From Apiosordaria backusii (Eukaryota; Ascomycota; Sordariomycetes; Sordariales; Lasiosphaeriaceae), in NCBI GenBank assembly GCA_030549205.1, contig JAUKTV010000001.1, forward strand, positions 4,526,001 through 4,590,000: DNA of 64,000 bases, in the 5' to 3' direction. Position 1 is the stretch's first letter. Every line of letters begins with the position of its first letter. The notes under the pieces were generated by a model, which saw only the letters and a list, made by a program, of their open reading frames with translations, was not told the DNA's origin and did no database searches. Both the position numbers and the translations under genes were made by a program. Of the stretch, positions 21,409 to 32,976 are shown piece by piece.

Positions 21409-21801
21409 ATGGCATTACCTAACGTGCCTATTATCACCGAAAAGGGCCAAATCATCATTGGCCCTACAATTAAAGAACGCCACATGTATGTACAGTTGTA
21501 TCCCCGATGGTGTTGGATCAACCCCAATATAGTTGACCCCTTTTTTGCTCCTGTCCGTACGGATAGAGACGGTGGGATCATCCAGTCGTTCGGTGCCTCT
21601 TCACCTGTGTCAACGCCTCAGTACAGCGGTCCTTTTCGTTGCACACGGTCATTTTGTAGCAAACAAATGGACAGTTGTCAGGTGGTTGACCAAATCGTCA
21701 AATCCGCATCCGGAGAACGCCCCGTTAAGTGCATTCCAGGCGGGGAAAGCCTGCTGGATCTCCTGCAGTCAGACTGGCGCCACCAAACATACCTTACATG
21801 A
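21409..21801 (+). CDS. Small hypothetical ORF of doubtful status
   Basis: A 130-codon ATG ORF that I do not recognise. The start context (GACAAAAATGGCA) is good and is preceded by a CA-rich leader, as for many fungal genes. The first ~25 residues (MALPNVPIITEKGQIIIGPT...) look protein-like. A GTATGT donor follows at about codon 26 (near 21486), so the true product, if any, may be spliced to another exon. The rest is Cys- and Ser-rich without motif. It lies just upstream of the tRNA gene. Confidence 0.2.
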   Translation: MALPNVPIITEKGQIIIGPTIKERHMYVQLYPRWCWINPNIVDPFFAPVRTDRDGGIIQSFGASSPVSTPQYSGPFRCTRSFCSKQMDSCQVVDQIVKSASGERPVKCIPGGESLLDLLQSDWRHQTYLT

Positions 21802-21833
21802 ACCCCTTTCCAAACCCCCGATAACAATTCGTC

Positions 21834-21929
21834 GGTCCGGTGGTGTAGTGGTTATCACATCGTTCTTATAGTTGAGCTTCAGCAACTCATCATATGCGAG
21901 GGTCCCGGGTTCAACCCCCGGTCGGACCA
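21834..21929 (+). tRNA. Intron-containing tRNA gene, anticodon read as UAU (Ile), identity tentative
   Basis: The 7-bp acceptor stem GGTCCGG / TCGGACC pairs fully (last pair G-U), with A73 following. The D arm reads GTGTAGTGGTTATCAC and the T arm CCGGG-TTCAACC-CCCGG. The 5' exon is exactly 37 nt (21834-21870) and the 3' exon 36 nt (21894-21929), leaving a 23-nt intron (21871-21893) at the canonical 37/38 position. Folding this way gives loop CTTATA before the intron and anticodon TAT. The anticodon stem has four pairs (one wobble) and a T-T mismatch at 31-39. The D arm and acceptor stem resemble eukaryotic tRNA-Val, so identity needs a covariance model. The intron carries a GTTG/CAAC hairpin. 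Confidence 0.8.
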
Positions 21930-23725
21930 ACCCTTTTTGATTCATTTTTAAACTCCCATGTAAGTGATATCGTCCGCCGGATTTTATCATTGTATCCGTA
22001 ACAATTTTTCTTTTAAAGTGCAGAGCAGACAGCCGATTGGGGTTTGTCTGGGCCCTCCCGACTTTCTTTTGGAAATGCGATCCAGGTCGGTCCTTGGTGA
22101 CTACTGACCACCAAAGTCTTTTGACCCCCTGCTTGAAATAGCTATCGAGATTCGGGAGGCTTTTCTCGCACGCAAGCCCAAAAAGAAAAGTGGAAAAAGA
22201 AATCTTGAGAGTACTGTAAGCCCGTCATTGGGCACCAATCTTTCTCGTCGGAGACGGCAGAAGGCGGAGGGGTCCTCCCGTCTGGCGCAAACGCCTTTGG
22301 CGTCCGAGCACCCCTGGATAAGAAAAAATAACAATTCCATGTTACACCGACTACCAACCACCAATCTCGCAACTTTGCTTCTTTTGCCATATGTTTTCCA
22401 GCATGGCATCCCGACGCTCAAACCTCTTCTGCACCACACCACGTGAGACGGCTCAGGTCGAAACCACGAGAAGAACAAGAGTGCGGGGCGCTGCAACCTG
22501 AAGCGACTTGCATGGCGGGTGGGATGCGCTCTGGCCTAGAGGCTAGGAATGTATGCGTGCCTTGTGAGTTAGGTTGTGTTTATGTAGTCGGCAGTGGTTG
22601 GCTATCGGGTCGTCTTTCTCATCGAGCAAATAGAAGGCGCATCGAGTCAATGAGTTGTCGAAGATGCTCCGCTTGCTGCCGTCACTTGTGGATAGGAACC
22701 TCCTGCGAAGAATGCGTTCCCCCTGGTTTGCGGAGACTTTCTAGGTGCAAGTCATCTTCTAGTTCATCAGGGGGGAGCCACCATTCAGGGCCACAAACAT
22801 GGCCACGGTAATTACCAGACAACAAAGAGAGTAGTGTACTCTGTAAAAGGGGGGGCTAGTAACACACCTGACGATAAACACTTTGGAAACAGAAGACGAC
22901 TCCCGTTGTTGCATTTTTCATGATTTCCTCACGCGGCCTGGCAGGCCCTTCAGAGGCGTTGATTTCCCTCTCGCCAACCGCGCACCTCCTGATGTCTCCC
23001 CCCTACGATGATGTCGCATCTTTATGCACCCCAACTCCCCAGCATGTGCAAGCGTGACCGCAATCCTAGCTTATCTGTTTTTGAAAGTTTGTGGAGCCAC
23101 CAAAGGCCATCGGTTGCTCTTTTGGCTCCATTTCTGTGAATTTCTGCTGGGCCCATTGGTCCAGGGTTCAGACGTCCATAGCGGCGCCCATTCCATCCCA
23201 TCCACCCCCTCCATCGTCCCTCTCCCTGCGGTTGCGCGCGGCCATCACATCACCAGACTTTGATTCTTCTCTCCCTCTCCTACTTTGGGCATCGATCGCT
23301 CTTCTTTGCTACACACATCTCAAACACCAGCTCCGTCACCGCTTCTCGAGATTTTTAAGGTTGTCACTTCCGAAATATAGCTGGATTAAGGCTCTAATAT
23401 CGAATTTTTCACTTACCATCACATCGGTCGCGACGGCCTGCCCGCTTTTGCTGACCCCCCCCCCCTGGCCCATATCGACAGCGCGCGCGAAATCAAAGTG
23501 TTGGTCGCTTAATGTATTATTACTGAGTAGGCGTCACGGTTCTGATAACAACAACCTCAGCGACACGGCCAATGCACTCGAGTCTCGAGCGAGAAGACAA
23601 AAAGTGCAAGTCCGAGACCTGAGACCTCAAAAGAGGGGGAGGTCTGGGAAGAATCTGAGCAGTCTCTGTCGTTCTCGTTGGAAGTTGGGCAGCAGCAGCA
23701 TTGACTGGTCAGGGACTTCCCGAAA
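21930..23725. other. Intergenic, upstream of the large low-complexity protein gene
   Basis: No ORF with recognisable content. A C-rich run is present at about 23454-23464. The last ~450 bases are CT-rich and likely contain the promoter and 5' UTR of the next gene. Confidence 0.55.
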
Positions 23726-26700
23726 ATGACATCGCCCACTTCAGGTTTTGCTCCTGATGCGGGCCGTGGGCCCATCCCCACTACAGGCACAGGTACAGCG
23801 TACAACACAGCGGCGGCTTCCTACAGCAGCAACAGTGATGCCGTCAGCCCCCCCGCGGCGTCCAATAACCCTACAAACCGAGACAACGTCTTGCACGCTC
23901 ATAGGCAGAACCACAACTCGTCCAAACTGCCAGCTTTTCGATTTGCCGACCTGAAAAGGGATCCCATGGTGCTGCCCTCGCTAATCCCACTGTTGCCCTC
24001 GCCGCACAAGACGGACAACCTGAACAGCCCCCCTGGCGAAAATCACCAAAACGCGAGCGCAACATCCCAGCAAGCCCAAGCCCGCCGTATCCCTGGTTTG
24101 TTGTCGCGCGAGAACCTCCACCAAATCTCCAGCACCCACAATCTCTCTTCCGACAAGCCCGTCGCATTTGAAACACCACTGCCAAATGCGCAAAATTCCA
24201 TAACACAGCAGCCCGTTCTAACCAAGACTCGATCGCTAAAGTTCCAATTCCCATCCACTGCCACTGCCACTGCCACTGCGAACACGATTGCGCCTGCTAG
24301 TACTACCATTGCGACGACTGCCACTTCTACTGCCACTACCACCACTGCGCCTGCGATTGCGACGTCCTCTCCCAATTCCACTGGCCCATCCACTGTCGGC
24401 ACCAAACGCCCAGCGTCGTTTCCCGACGCCCCACGAGTGGTTGGCAGCTTGTATGCGAACAAGGCATCGCAGCTGTCCTACGTCGCGACACCTGTCACCA
24501 AACGGCGATTGACTGCCTCCGCTGCGGTGCAGGACACACCTTCCTCTGTGCCCCGCCCGTCTCCGAGTTTCACGCGTCTGCGGGCGACCGAGTCTGGCGA
24601 AAACGGCAACCAAACCGCCGTGCCCGAGAGCACTACCAAAGAGTGGGCGCAAAGTCAGCGGGACTTGTTGCTGCCCAAAGAAGGCGACGACGCAGAGGAG
24701 CCCGAAAGGAAGAAGCCGCGCCCTCCCTCGTCTTACAAACCTCCGGCTTCCAGCGCCGGTAGCACTTCGGGCGGACGCGCGATCCCTCCGATACGTGGTT
24801 TTCGGTCTTCAGTTTCCAGAAAGAGTGTGGTAATCGACATGCGCGATCGTCGGTTGGCCGACAGCATATACGGCCAGGAATCTTCGAATTCGAACCAGCG
24901 CGACAAGACCCTACGTGCCCTTGAGGGCCGGACAGATGACGATTTTGGTGTGCCTCAAGAAACCGGCGACATGACGACAACAACGGACAACGACAACACG
25001 GCTGATCTCTTTTTGAGAATCGCCAGCGAGACATCGACGCGGCGAGTGCCGGAATTCAAGGGCAAGGTGGAGGATCCCAGTGCGGTTGTAAGTGGCTTGC
25101 AATTGACTTTGTGACCATCGGCGGACTTTCCCCGCCGCTTGTGTTTAGGGGGTCGCGTGGGTAAACACAGCTAAGGCAAACAACTAACCATGTTATCAGT
25201 CCCGCATCACCCGCATTTCGCACCGCAGGCCGCTCTCTACTGCCATCGCAACCTTCCAGGCCAATTCCCCACCCCAGCTCGCTCGTCGTCTTTCCGACCA
25301 GCGTGAAACGACTAGATCCCGGCAGCGGGCAGAAAGCAACACAGCACAACAAATGACGAGAGAATTGGCCTACCGGACGAGCGCTCGAGATAAGCTCAAC
25401 CCCATAACCACTTCCTCCACCACGACCATCACCACCACCGAAGACCCATCACCTCGCACAGTATCGATCCGCACACCACTAAAACCCTCCCCTATCACAC
25501 CGAGAACGATTCAGTTCCAGGACACCCTCTCCGACAGCGCCTCGGCGTACCAGCGACGAAGGCAGTCGCTTACTACCAACAACGACAACCAACCATCTAG
25601 CGCCAGGGCGCCTCAGTATAGGAGCTCCAATCTCGCCCAATCGCGGATATATAACTCATCTCCCTTGGTGCCGAAGCCCATGATTCCTTCCAAGGATGAT
25701 CCAATCCCGAGCACCGAAACCAACCATGGCGTCGAGGGGAACGAGTCCTCCTCGTCGACTGCCGCCCCCTCCACCGTCTGGGATGAACTAGACGATCTGA
25801 AATCACGAATTAATCGGCTCGAACTCACGGGCAAGATGCCTTCGAGTTCCGGTGCAGCCATGTCCAGAACATCTGACGACAACCGCCCACCGACTGCCAC
25901 GACGAATGCTACCACCATGTCAGCATCTCCCAAGCGCGGCTCTGGTGCTAGTGCGTCACAGCCGAACGTCAACAGCAGCTTTACCAGCAACACATCTTCC
26001 CACCGGGGGGAGACCCAGCCCCTGCTCATCTCTGCTCTTAACAAGACAAAGGGTCTTGTGGGTTCTGAGGCGTTCAGCGCGATGGAATCCGCCGCCAACG
26101 ATGTTTTGGCTCTGACATCCATGCTCGGGACTTCTGGGCAACCAGGGCCAATTTCAAGCGGAGCCAGTGCTATCGGATATGGCAGCAACAATGGTAGCGT
26201 TACTGACAGGCAACTACGCCGGAAAGCCGATGGTATCTGCAGAAGTCTAACAGAGCTGTACATTGCTCTCGCTGATGAGCTTGCGCAGAAGCAAGGCTCT
26301 GGGTCGTCGAACAAACGGGAACGGGAGGAAGATGGGATGGCGAGCCCAACGTCAGCAAGAAGACCTGTAATTCTTAACCCTGCTGCTGCCGCTTCGGCAA
26401 CCAGCAGACGGCAAAGTGCCGTAGCGGATACCATCACACCACTCCCACCGAAAAGCCCGAGAGCTCCGACAAGCCTGGAGGTTAGGAGGCAAAGTATGCT
26501 TGCCGCTTCTTCTGCCTCAACAGCACCATCTGCCGCTAGTCAACGGTATGCCGCTGTGTCAGGTACACCGGTTGATTCGCTTGGCGCCGGGAGGAAGTCA
26601 TCTCTGCTTCTAGGCAGAGCAAGAAGAGCAGGAACAGAAGAACCGGAAGAGTTATCTGGTCGGCGGTCTTCGTTGCTGTTGAGGACAAGAAGAGCAACAA

Positions 26701-27317
26701 CAGAGGAACCAGAGGACCAACCGCAACAACAACAACAGCAGCAGCAATCGACACCAGGGCCGAGGACCGAAGCAGGGAGGAAGACGTCCTTGTTGCTGAG
26801 AACAAGAAAAACAATGAACGATGTTGATGATCTTGAAGGGGAGTCACGATTTCGTACCCCATCCCGCGCAGTAACAGAAGTCAACTCGTCTTTCCGGTCG
26901 GGTGTGACTGCCTCGGCTCCTAGAGAGAGCGCGAGGTCCCCTCCTGATCTTGACCTGCCAACGGGGTCTTCGTCGGCTTTACCGCGGAGAAGACTGGTGC
27001 CGAGTAGTTTGAATGCGAGGTTGATCATCCCTGCCGTCAGCGCTTCTGGACCGACTACCCCGATCCCGAGGAGGTATTTGGAACGGGCGACGCCGATGAG
27101 GGACAGCACGAATGGGGATGCGGCGGACAAGATTATCATTGAGGAGGGGCAGAGGGGGAACCAGAGGCAGTTTTTGCAGCTGTCGTCGGGGTTGGGGAGG
27201 AGTAATAGTTTGAATGGGAGGAGGGCGAGAGAAGGCAGTGGGATACCGATGACGAGGGAGTCGAGGGTGGAGTTGTTGCAGGGCCAGCAAGGGGGGCGGG
27301 AGAGGGAGTATAGGTGA
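23726..27317 (+). CDS. Large conserved-looking low-complexity fungal protein, function unknown
   Basis: Two exons, 23726-25087 and 25200-27317, give 1159 aa; the 112-nt intron has GTAAGT, an AACTAAC branch site and CAG. I recognise the type only as an uncharacterised filamentous-fungal protein sometimes named after an LPXTG-like motif; no enzymatic domain is visible. The most ordered-looking segment is TVWDELDDLKSRINRLELTG near residue 645, a probable short coiled coil. It is followed about 100 residues later by a helical block (LLISALNKTKGLVGSEAFSAMESAANDVLAL) and by RQLRRKADGICRSLTELYIALADELAQ. The remainder is Ser/Thr/Pro-rich, with a 9-Gln stretch near nucleotides 26720-26750 and three copies of an RKSSLLLGRARR-like motif (about 26590-26810). 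Many basic and SP sites suggest a phosphorylated cytoskeletal or cell-cortex protein, but that is speculation. Confidence 0.8.
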
Positions 27318-30300
27318 TTCCCTTGTGAGATGAAGTTTATCTTCTGTTGGATCATGACGACCCCTTATGACTTGGTTCCTCTTGGAGTTTTACCCATCTG
27401 CATATCAACTACAGGATGAAGACTTGTTTGGGGGTGGGGGGGCGTTTGTTTGAATTGATTGTTTCTAAAAGGAGCATTGTTCTGGAAGAGGCGGGGAAGG
27501 GGGGGTGCATCATCCATGAAAGAAAGAGAAGGGTGGAAAAAGAGTGTTTGTCTTTTTGATTTCTTTTTGCATTGCGTGCATTGCATCCTTTTCTGGGCGG
27601 CGGCACCAGCACTTGCATTCTTTCATTATTTCTACATTTCTACTACTTTTTTTTTGCGGCGGATGAAACTGGGTCGGTTCGGTGTGTTCCCTTTTTCATG
27701 GCAGAATTCATGACAGGGAAGGGTAGTTAGCAGAGGTGGTGGTCAGCGTTTTGTTTTATTTTTATTTTTTTTACATACATTCAGGTTTGGAACCTTTGGT
27801 TTGGTTTCTTCTTTTTGGAGTTGTGTGTGTGTTGGATCAGAACATCTCCACCACGATTCATAAAGATGCCTACCCTATTGAGTTTCAAGCCCGGGGTGGT
27901 TGGCTGTTTTTATTCTCAGTTTATGGTTTTTTTTTTTTTTTTTTTGGAGGGTTATGTTTTTTGTTTTCTTCGAAAAGAGGTTATCATGACTCTTGTATGT
28001 TGTTTTGTTAGTATTTTACTGTTTGTTGTTTCTGGGTTTAATAAGGATTGGGGAACATGAGACAGTATCCATCCCATTTGGATTGGGGTGTGCCCCTGAG
28101 GAAAGGGAAGGGAGGAAATTATATCCCGGATAATGGCTGGTGTTGGTTAGTTAGGTAGGGGTTGGTGGTGCGTCTGTTTTTTTTTTTTTGATTTTTGATT
28201 TTTAAAAAAAGGGGGATGGATTTGATTCATCCACTTCAAAGGGGGATGGGGATTCATCTACTTCAAAGGGGGGATGGATTCATCCACTTTCAAAGGGGGG
28301 TGGGTGGATGGACAAAAATGGAAGGAGGAAGGAAATATGGGATATGGAAGGAAAGGGAATGGAATGGGAAATGGATAAGGATATTGGGCAAGGATAAGGA
28401 TAAGGACAAGGGTAATGGAATATGTCTGTAACGACGGAGCGCCTGCTTTTCATTTTTGGAGAGTTATTGTTGTTATGGACGTGGACAAGGGGATATTTGG
28501 GGATGGGGGGGGGGAGGGGAGGGGAGGGGATGTATATAGGTTATTTTATATTACATGGAAATGTTATGGATGTGTGTGATTATTTCTGAGAAAGGGTGCA
28601 ATGGATGTGTGAGCTTGGTGTTGACTAAGTTCTAGTTTGTTAGGGGGATTGATTTAAGGTCCGGGTTGTGGAAGTTGGATAGGCGTTCTGTACGGAGGGC
28701 GCAATGTCTTGACGATGTGTGATTATATGTTAGTGAGCTGTTGCCGTTATGTTATGTGATTAGAGTAGGTATGTAACTACATGTTAGGTTCAGTCTCTTG
28801 GGATCTGACTTTTGTTTTTGGGGACGGTTACTCCCTAGCAAAAGAATCAGTGAGTAGATCTCGCAATGGGATAACAAGCTTGAAAGCAATCGAAATAACG
28901 ATCGCTTTTTTTTTTTGGGAAGCCTAGAGAGGATACTTGGTTGCTTAGGAGGTTGGGGATACTGCGAGGAGTATCATCCAGGTACGTTTGTTGTACCTAT
29001 GGTTTTGTACTTTCTGCCTGTTATTTACTGATCAAAATTCGCAGGCAAACTGATGACCTTGCGATACATCATCGACAAGTGCCTGGCGCCGGGGTTGCGG
29101 CTTGATCCAGACCGTACCGACGAGAGGGACCTTGATACTGTCGTGTGGAGTTGTTGTATGAGCAGGAAGGAGTATGGGGTTGGTCTCTTGCCGCTTGAGC
29201 TTTGTGAAAGCAGGTTGCGGAATGACTTGAGGAACCCCGCGAGGGGTTGTTGGAGGCCTACTCATGGGCAGAAGCATACTCCGGTGGTGGTGGATAGGGG
29301 GGGGGGGGGGGAACGGGGGTGTTTAGAGGGGGTGGGATAGACATTAATTACCTACAATTGAACCAGACAATATATCAGTCACATGACATGACCTCCTACA
29401 TCGTCTGGCTCTGTTCTGTGAGAGTCTAGCGGAGACAAATAGATCAGGACTTGGGATAAGCGAAGACACTGATGCAGCGGTATCCCCTCGTGGACTAACT
29501 GTAGATAGTCTTGTGTGAGATTGGCTAATGAGCTTGTTGGTGCACATGATGAGTAATGATCAAATAACGGATGTAAGATAGAAGAGGGGACATGTGCAGA
29601 ATGTCGAGGACATAGGAGGCCTGCCTCATGAGCGCTTCGACCGACCAGTCGGGGACTCCGGACCAGCCATCCGCTGCCTCTGACCTGCCGGAGTGTGGCA
29701 GAAAAGAAGGAGGTGTGTAGAGATGTCAGTGTCAGAGTGTCACGCCGGTCAAAGCAAAACACAAATCAGGCAATATGGAATCGTTGTGGTTGCGTGGTTG
29801 ACTACCCGCTCCCCCCCTTCCCGCCTGCGAGCCACTGCAGAACCGGGTTACACAGCATAAGTCTGCTCTTTGAACAATGCAGAGAAAGCCCTCCCCCGAG
29901 TCCTCTTCGCGGGGTTTTGCTTGTGCAGTGCTGAGAGTGACTGTTTGCCGCCGCAAGGCTTGATTGTCTGAGCGGGGAAGAGAAAACAAACTATTGTCAT
30001 TCTCCAACAATGGCAAGCATAAATAGAGACCGTTTTCAGGGCAGATACGGAGTATAAAACAGACACCAGCCCGCATGCGGGACACAACTTGGTGGGTTAC
30101 AGGAGAGGCAGGAGGAACCCCCACAAATTCCAGAGGTGAAGATGGGGCTGTCCTACGCAAGACAGTCTGAAGACAGAATGTCGCTTGCCATTGGCCCATG
30201 GGGGGGCCAATTGAAGCATGTAGAAGAGAAACGGTTTATAAGTCAAAGACGACGGAGATAGCCATGGCAGGCAAACCCCACGCTGACCCACTGGAGTCCA

Positions 30301-31299
30301 AGCATTCGGGAATAGGGATGGAGCCAAGAGGCCTGTCATGTTGTTCTAGAAAAGATTGGTGGATTAGCAGGGCTGGTCTAAACTCCACATGCTTGATTCC
30401 GATACCTATGGCTCGATGTGACGATGACCTCGATGAGAAAAAGGTTCCCCAAGGACGGGGATGCTGGCTGGGGACTGGCTGCGGGGCTGCCGAGAGCTCC
30501 GAAGGACAGTGCTGCCATCTCATGCTGTTTCCCGGTGTGTGATGGACCCAGCACCATGTGTGATGCTGCTTCTGAGTCGTCCTCCCAAACATGGAAAACC
30601 GTGAGGTTGGGGAGACGCAGTGACAAAAAGGAAAGCACAAGCCAAGTTGAGCCCTGAGCTCCAGTGCGTGCATCATCCCCCACCTCCCCACCTCCCTTCT
30701 CGGCGACATGCCGATGGAGCTTGAAGGTCAGGCTTGGGACCATCTGAGCGGGCGGGCAATGGGGGGTAAAACCACAAAAACACCATGTTTGCCGTGCCGT
30801 GGGGAAGGCCCCAGTGGGAAGACCCAGTGGGATTGGAAAGGGGTTTCGAGCATGTCTCTTCCTGCAGTTTGGTGCTCGAGACACACAAGCCCCACTGAAA
30901 TAGTTTGAAATAGTGTCGGGACTGGCTGCCGATGGCGACGTTGATTTTTTCTGTATGCGATTGACAGTGTGATTGGACCACTAGAAACAGGCGCTGACCA
31001 CTTTGGGATGGATGATTGTGGCCGTTTTTTTTCTTTGAGACGCTGATTCTTCCCTCGTAGTTCTTCGCCTCTCCAACCTCTGAACCCCTCTTTTCCTTTC
31101 TCTTCAACCTTCAACCGACCTCACTCACTCCTCACCTTCCCACCCCCATCTCCTCCTTCTCGCTCTACCTCTTATCTCACAACCTCTCCCGGGAATTCCA
31201 TCCCATCCCATCCTTCCCTCGACCCTCCATCTCCCTGAAACCGCAGTGGAAACAGAGGTTGCCAATTGGGCCCAGGTCCACTCCGCCTGCCGCAAAAAG
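27318..31299. other. Gene-poor, G/T-skewed intergenic region
   Basis: From about 27400 to 28600 the plus strand is strongly G+T rich, with several T-runs (one of about 18 near 27927) and G-runs. Around 28982-29043 there is an intron-like GTACGT...TTACTGAT...CGCAG element that could belong to an unrecognised transcript; the ORF that follows (29053-29340) shows no known domain. A G14-type run lies near 29299-29312. No gene is confidently supported. Confidence 0.5.
28209..28312. repeat. Imperfect minisatellite (GGGGGATGGATTCATCCACTT type)
   Basis: Three to four imperfect copies of a roughly 28-33-bp unit combining a G-run, ATGG and ATTCATCYACTTCAAA. The array is embedded in the G/T-rich strand and is followed by further AAGGATAAGG-type repeats to about 28425. 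Confidence 0.8.
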
Positions 31300-31540
31300 G
31301 TACGTGCTCTCTCTGCCCCGCCATCCGCAGCCAGGGTAGCTTGGCCACGGCGCGCTGTTCCTCTTTCTGTGTCTGGCCTGTGTCGCCTTCTTTTCGCACA
31401 GAAAAATACACAATCGCAGCAGGTACAATACTCGCCGCGCGAAGCTCTTACCCTTGCCGCGGTAGCGCCGAGAAGCCAATTCTGCCCCCGAGGTGTCATG
31501 CATGTTTTTGCCAGAGCTTAACTATTGACTCTCTGCTCAG
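31300..31540 (+). other. Probable 5' UTR intron of the KH-domain gene
   Basis: A GTACGT donor at 31300 and a CTCTGCTCAG acceptor ending at 31540 flank 241 nt with a CTTAACTAT branch-like site 20 nt before the acceptor. Both flanks are CT-rich leader-like sequence, and the segment lies between a typical promoter and the ATG at 31716. Leader introns are frequent in highly expressed fungal RNA-binding protein genes. Confidence 0.55.
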
Positions 31541-31715
31541 TTCTCCCACCAAACCTATCTCCTCCACCTCCACCTCTACCACCCTCTCTCTCTCTACCAC
31601 CATTCCAACCCCAATCTCTTCTCCGACCCTGAAGTGATCCTCTCTTCACGTCTCCCGCCTCCATCAACCACCTGCCATCCACAATCCATCTACTCTACTC
31701 CAACCAACCCTCAAC

Positions 31716-32976
31716 ATGTCTGCCCCTCAAGACTCTGTCCCGTCCAACGGCGCGGACCTCAACGAATCCTTTGACCAGCTCAAGCTCAACGATGAGCCGC
31801 GCCTCGGCCCCGATGGGGAGCCGGCCCCCAAGACGGACGAGGAGTATGCTCAGACCCAGATGACTTTGCGGGCTATCGTGTCCTCCAAGGAAGCCGGTGT
31901 CATCATTGGAAAGGCGGGCAAGAACGTCGCCGATTTGCGTGACGAGACTGGCGTCAAGGCTGGCGTGAGCAAGGTTGTTCCGGGCGTCTATGACCGTGTT
32001 CTCACCATTACCGGCGGCTGCGAGGCCATCTCCAAGGCCTATGCCAAGGTTGCTTCTGCTCTGATGGAAGGCGCCCCTGCTATGGGCATGGGAGGCGTCG
32101 TTGCTGCCAACGGCACCCATCGTATGTTGACTGCTCCATTTTTGTGCCACTTGCTATCTGAAAATTCATTGTGCTAATTCGGTCGAATGCAGCCATCAAG
32201 CTCCTTATCTCTCACAATCAGATGGGTACCGTCATTGGCAGACAAGGTCTCAAGATCAAGCATATTCAAGATGTGTCGGGCGTGCGCATGGTCGCGCAAA
32301 AGGAGATGCTGCCGCAGTCTACCGAGCGTGTGGTTGAGGTCCAAGGCACTCCCGAGGGCATCCAGCGGGCGACTTGGGAGATTTGCAAGTGCCTGGTCGA
32401 CGACTGGCAGCGGGGTCAAGGCACTGTCCTCTACAACCCTGTTGTACGTACCGGCACGGGCGCGGGTGCACCGGCGATTGGGGGGGCTAGCAGCTACCCC
32501 AGGAGAGGGCCCCCTATGGTGGTTCATCCCGTGTTACACGGACCGGTAACGGTGCCGACTTTAGCAATGGAGGCCCCCGCCAGTACAATCGTCGCTCCGA
32601 CTCGGATGCTGCCCAGCGCGGCCCCCCGACGCACGACGAGAACGGCGAGGAGATCCAGACTCAGAACATCAGCATTCCCGCAGATATGGTTGGCTGCATC
32701 ATTGGCCGTGCTGGTTCCAAGATTAGCGAGATTCGCAAGACATCTGGGGCTCGCATTTCGATTGCCAAGGTGAGTCCTACTGATTCAGTCCGAACTCAAA
32801 GTGACGGTACTAAGAAAAGCAAACAGGCTCCTCATGATGACACTGGTGAGCGCATGTTCACCATCATGGGCAGCGCCAAGGCGAACGAGACCGCCTTGTA
32901 CCTTCTGTACGAGAACCTCGAGGCCGAGAAGATGCGTCGCCAAGAATTGCAACAGTCTGGTCAGGTATCTGCTTAG
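31716..32976 (+). CDS. Triple-KH RNA-binding protein (Pbp2/Hek2/PCBP-like), apparent frameshift
   Basis: Three exons, 31716-32121, 32193-32769 and 32827-32976. KH1 (about residues 48-118) has GXXG loop GKAG, KH2 GRQG, and KH3 GRAG. The order KH1-KH2-Gly-rich linker-KH3 matches the poly(C)-binding/Hek2/Pbp2 class, which binds mRNA and affects localisation, stability or telomere-related transcripts. Between KH2 and KH3 the reading frame changes: the linker frame runs through SSYPRRG and then the continuing frame starts at PYGGSSRVTRTGNGADF. The switch falls in a C5 run at 32510-32514. One added C makes the total 1134 nt (377 aa). Alternatives are a 59-nt unusual intron (32444-32502) or a real mutation. 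Intron 3 (57 nt, multiple of three, no stop) sits inside KH3 and could be retained in frame. The protein is expected to be functional if the frameshift is an assembly error. Confidence 0.88.

Noticed and set aside
25613..26437. 274-codon antisense ORF in the large low-complexity gene
   Set aside because: Shadow of the second exon; no motif.
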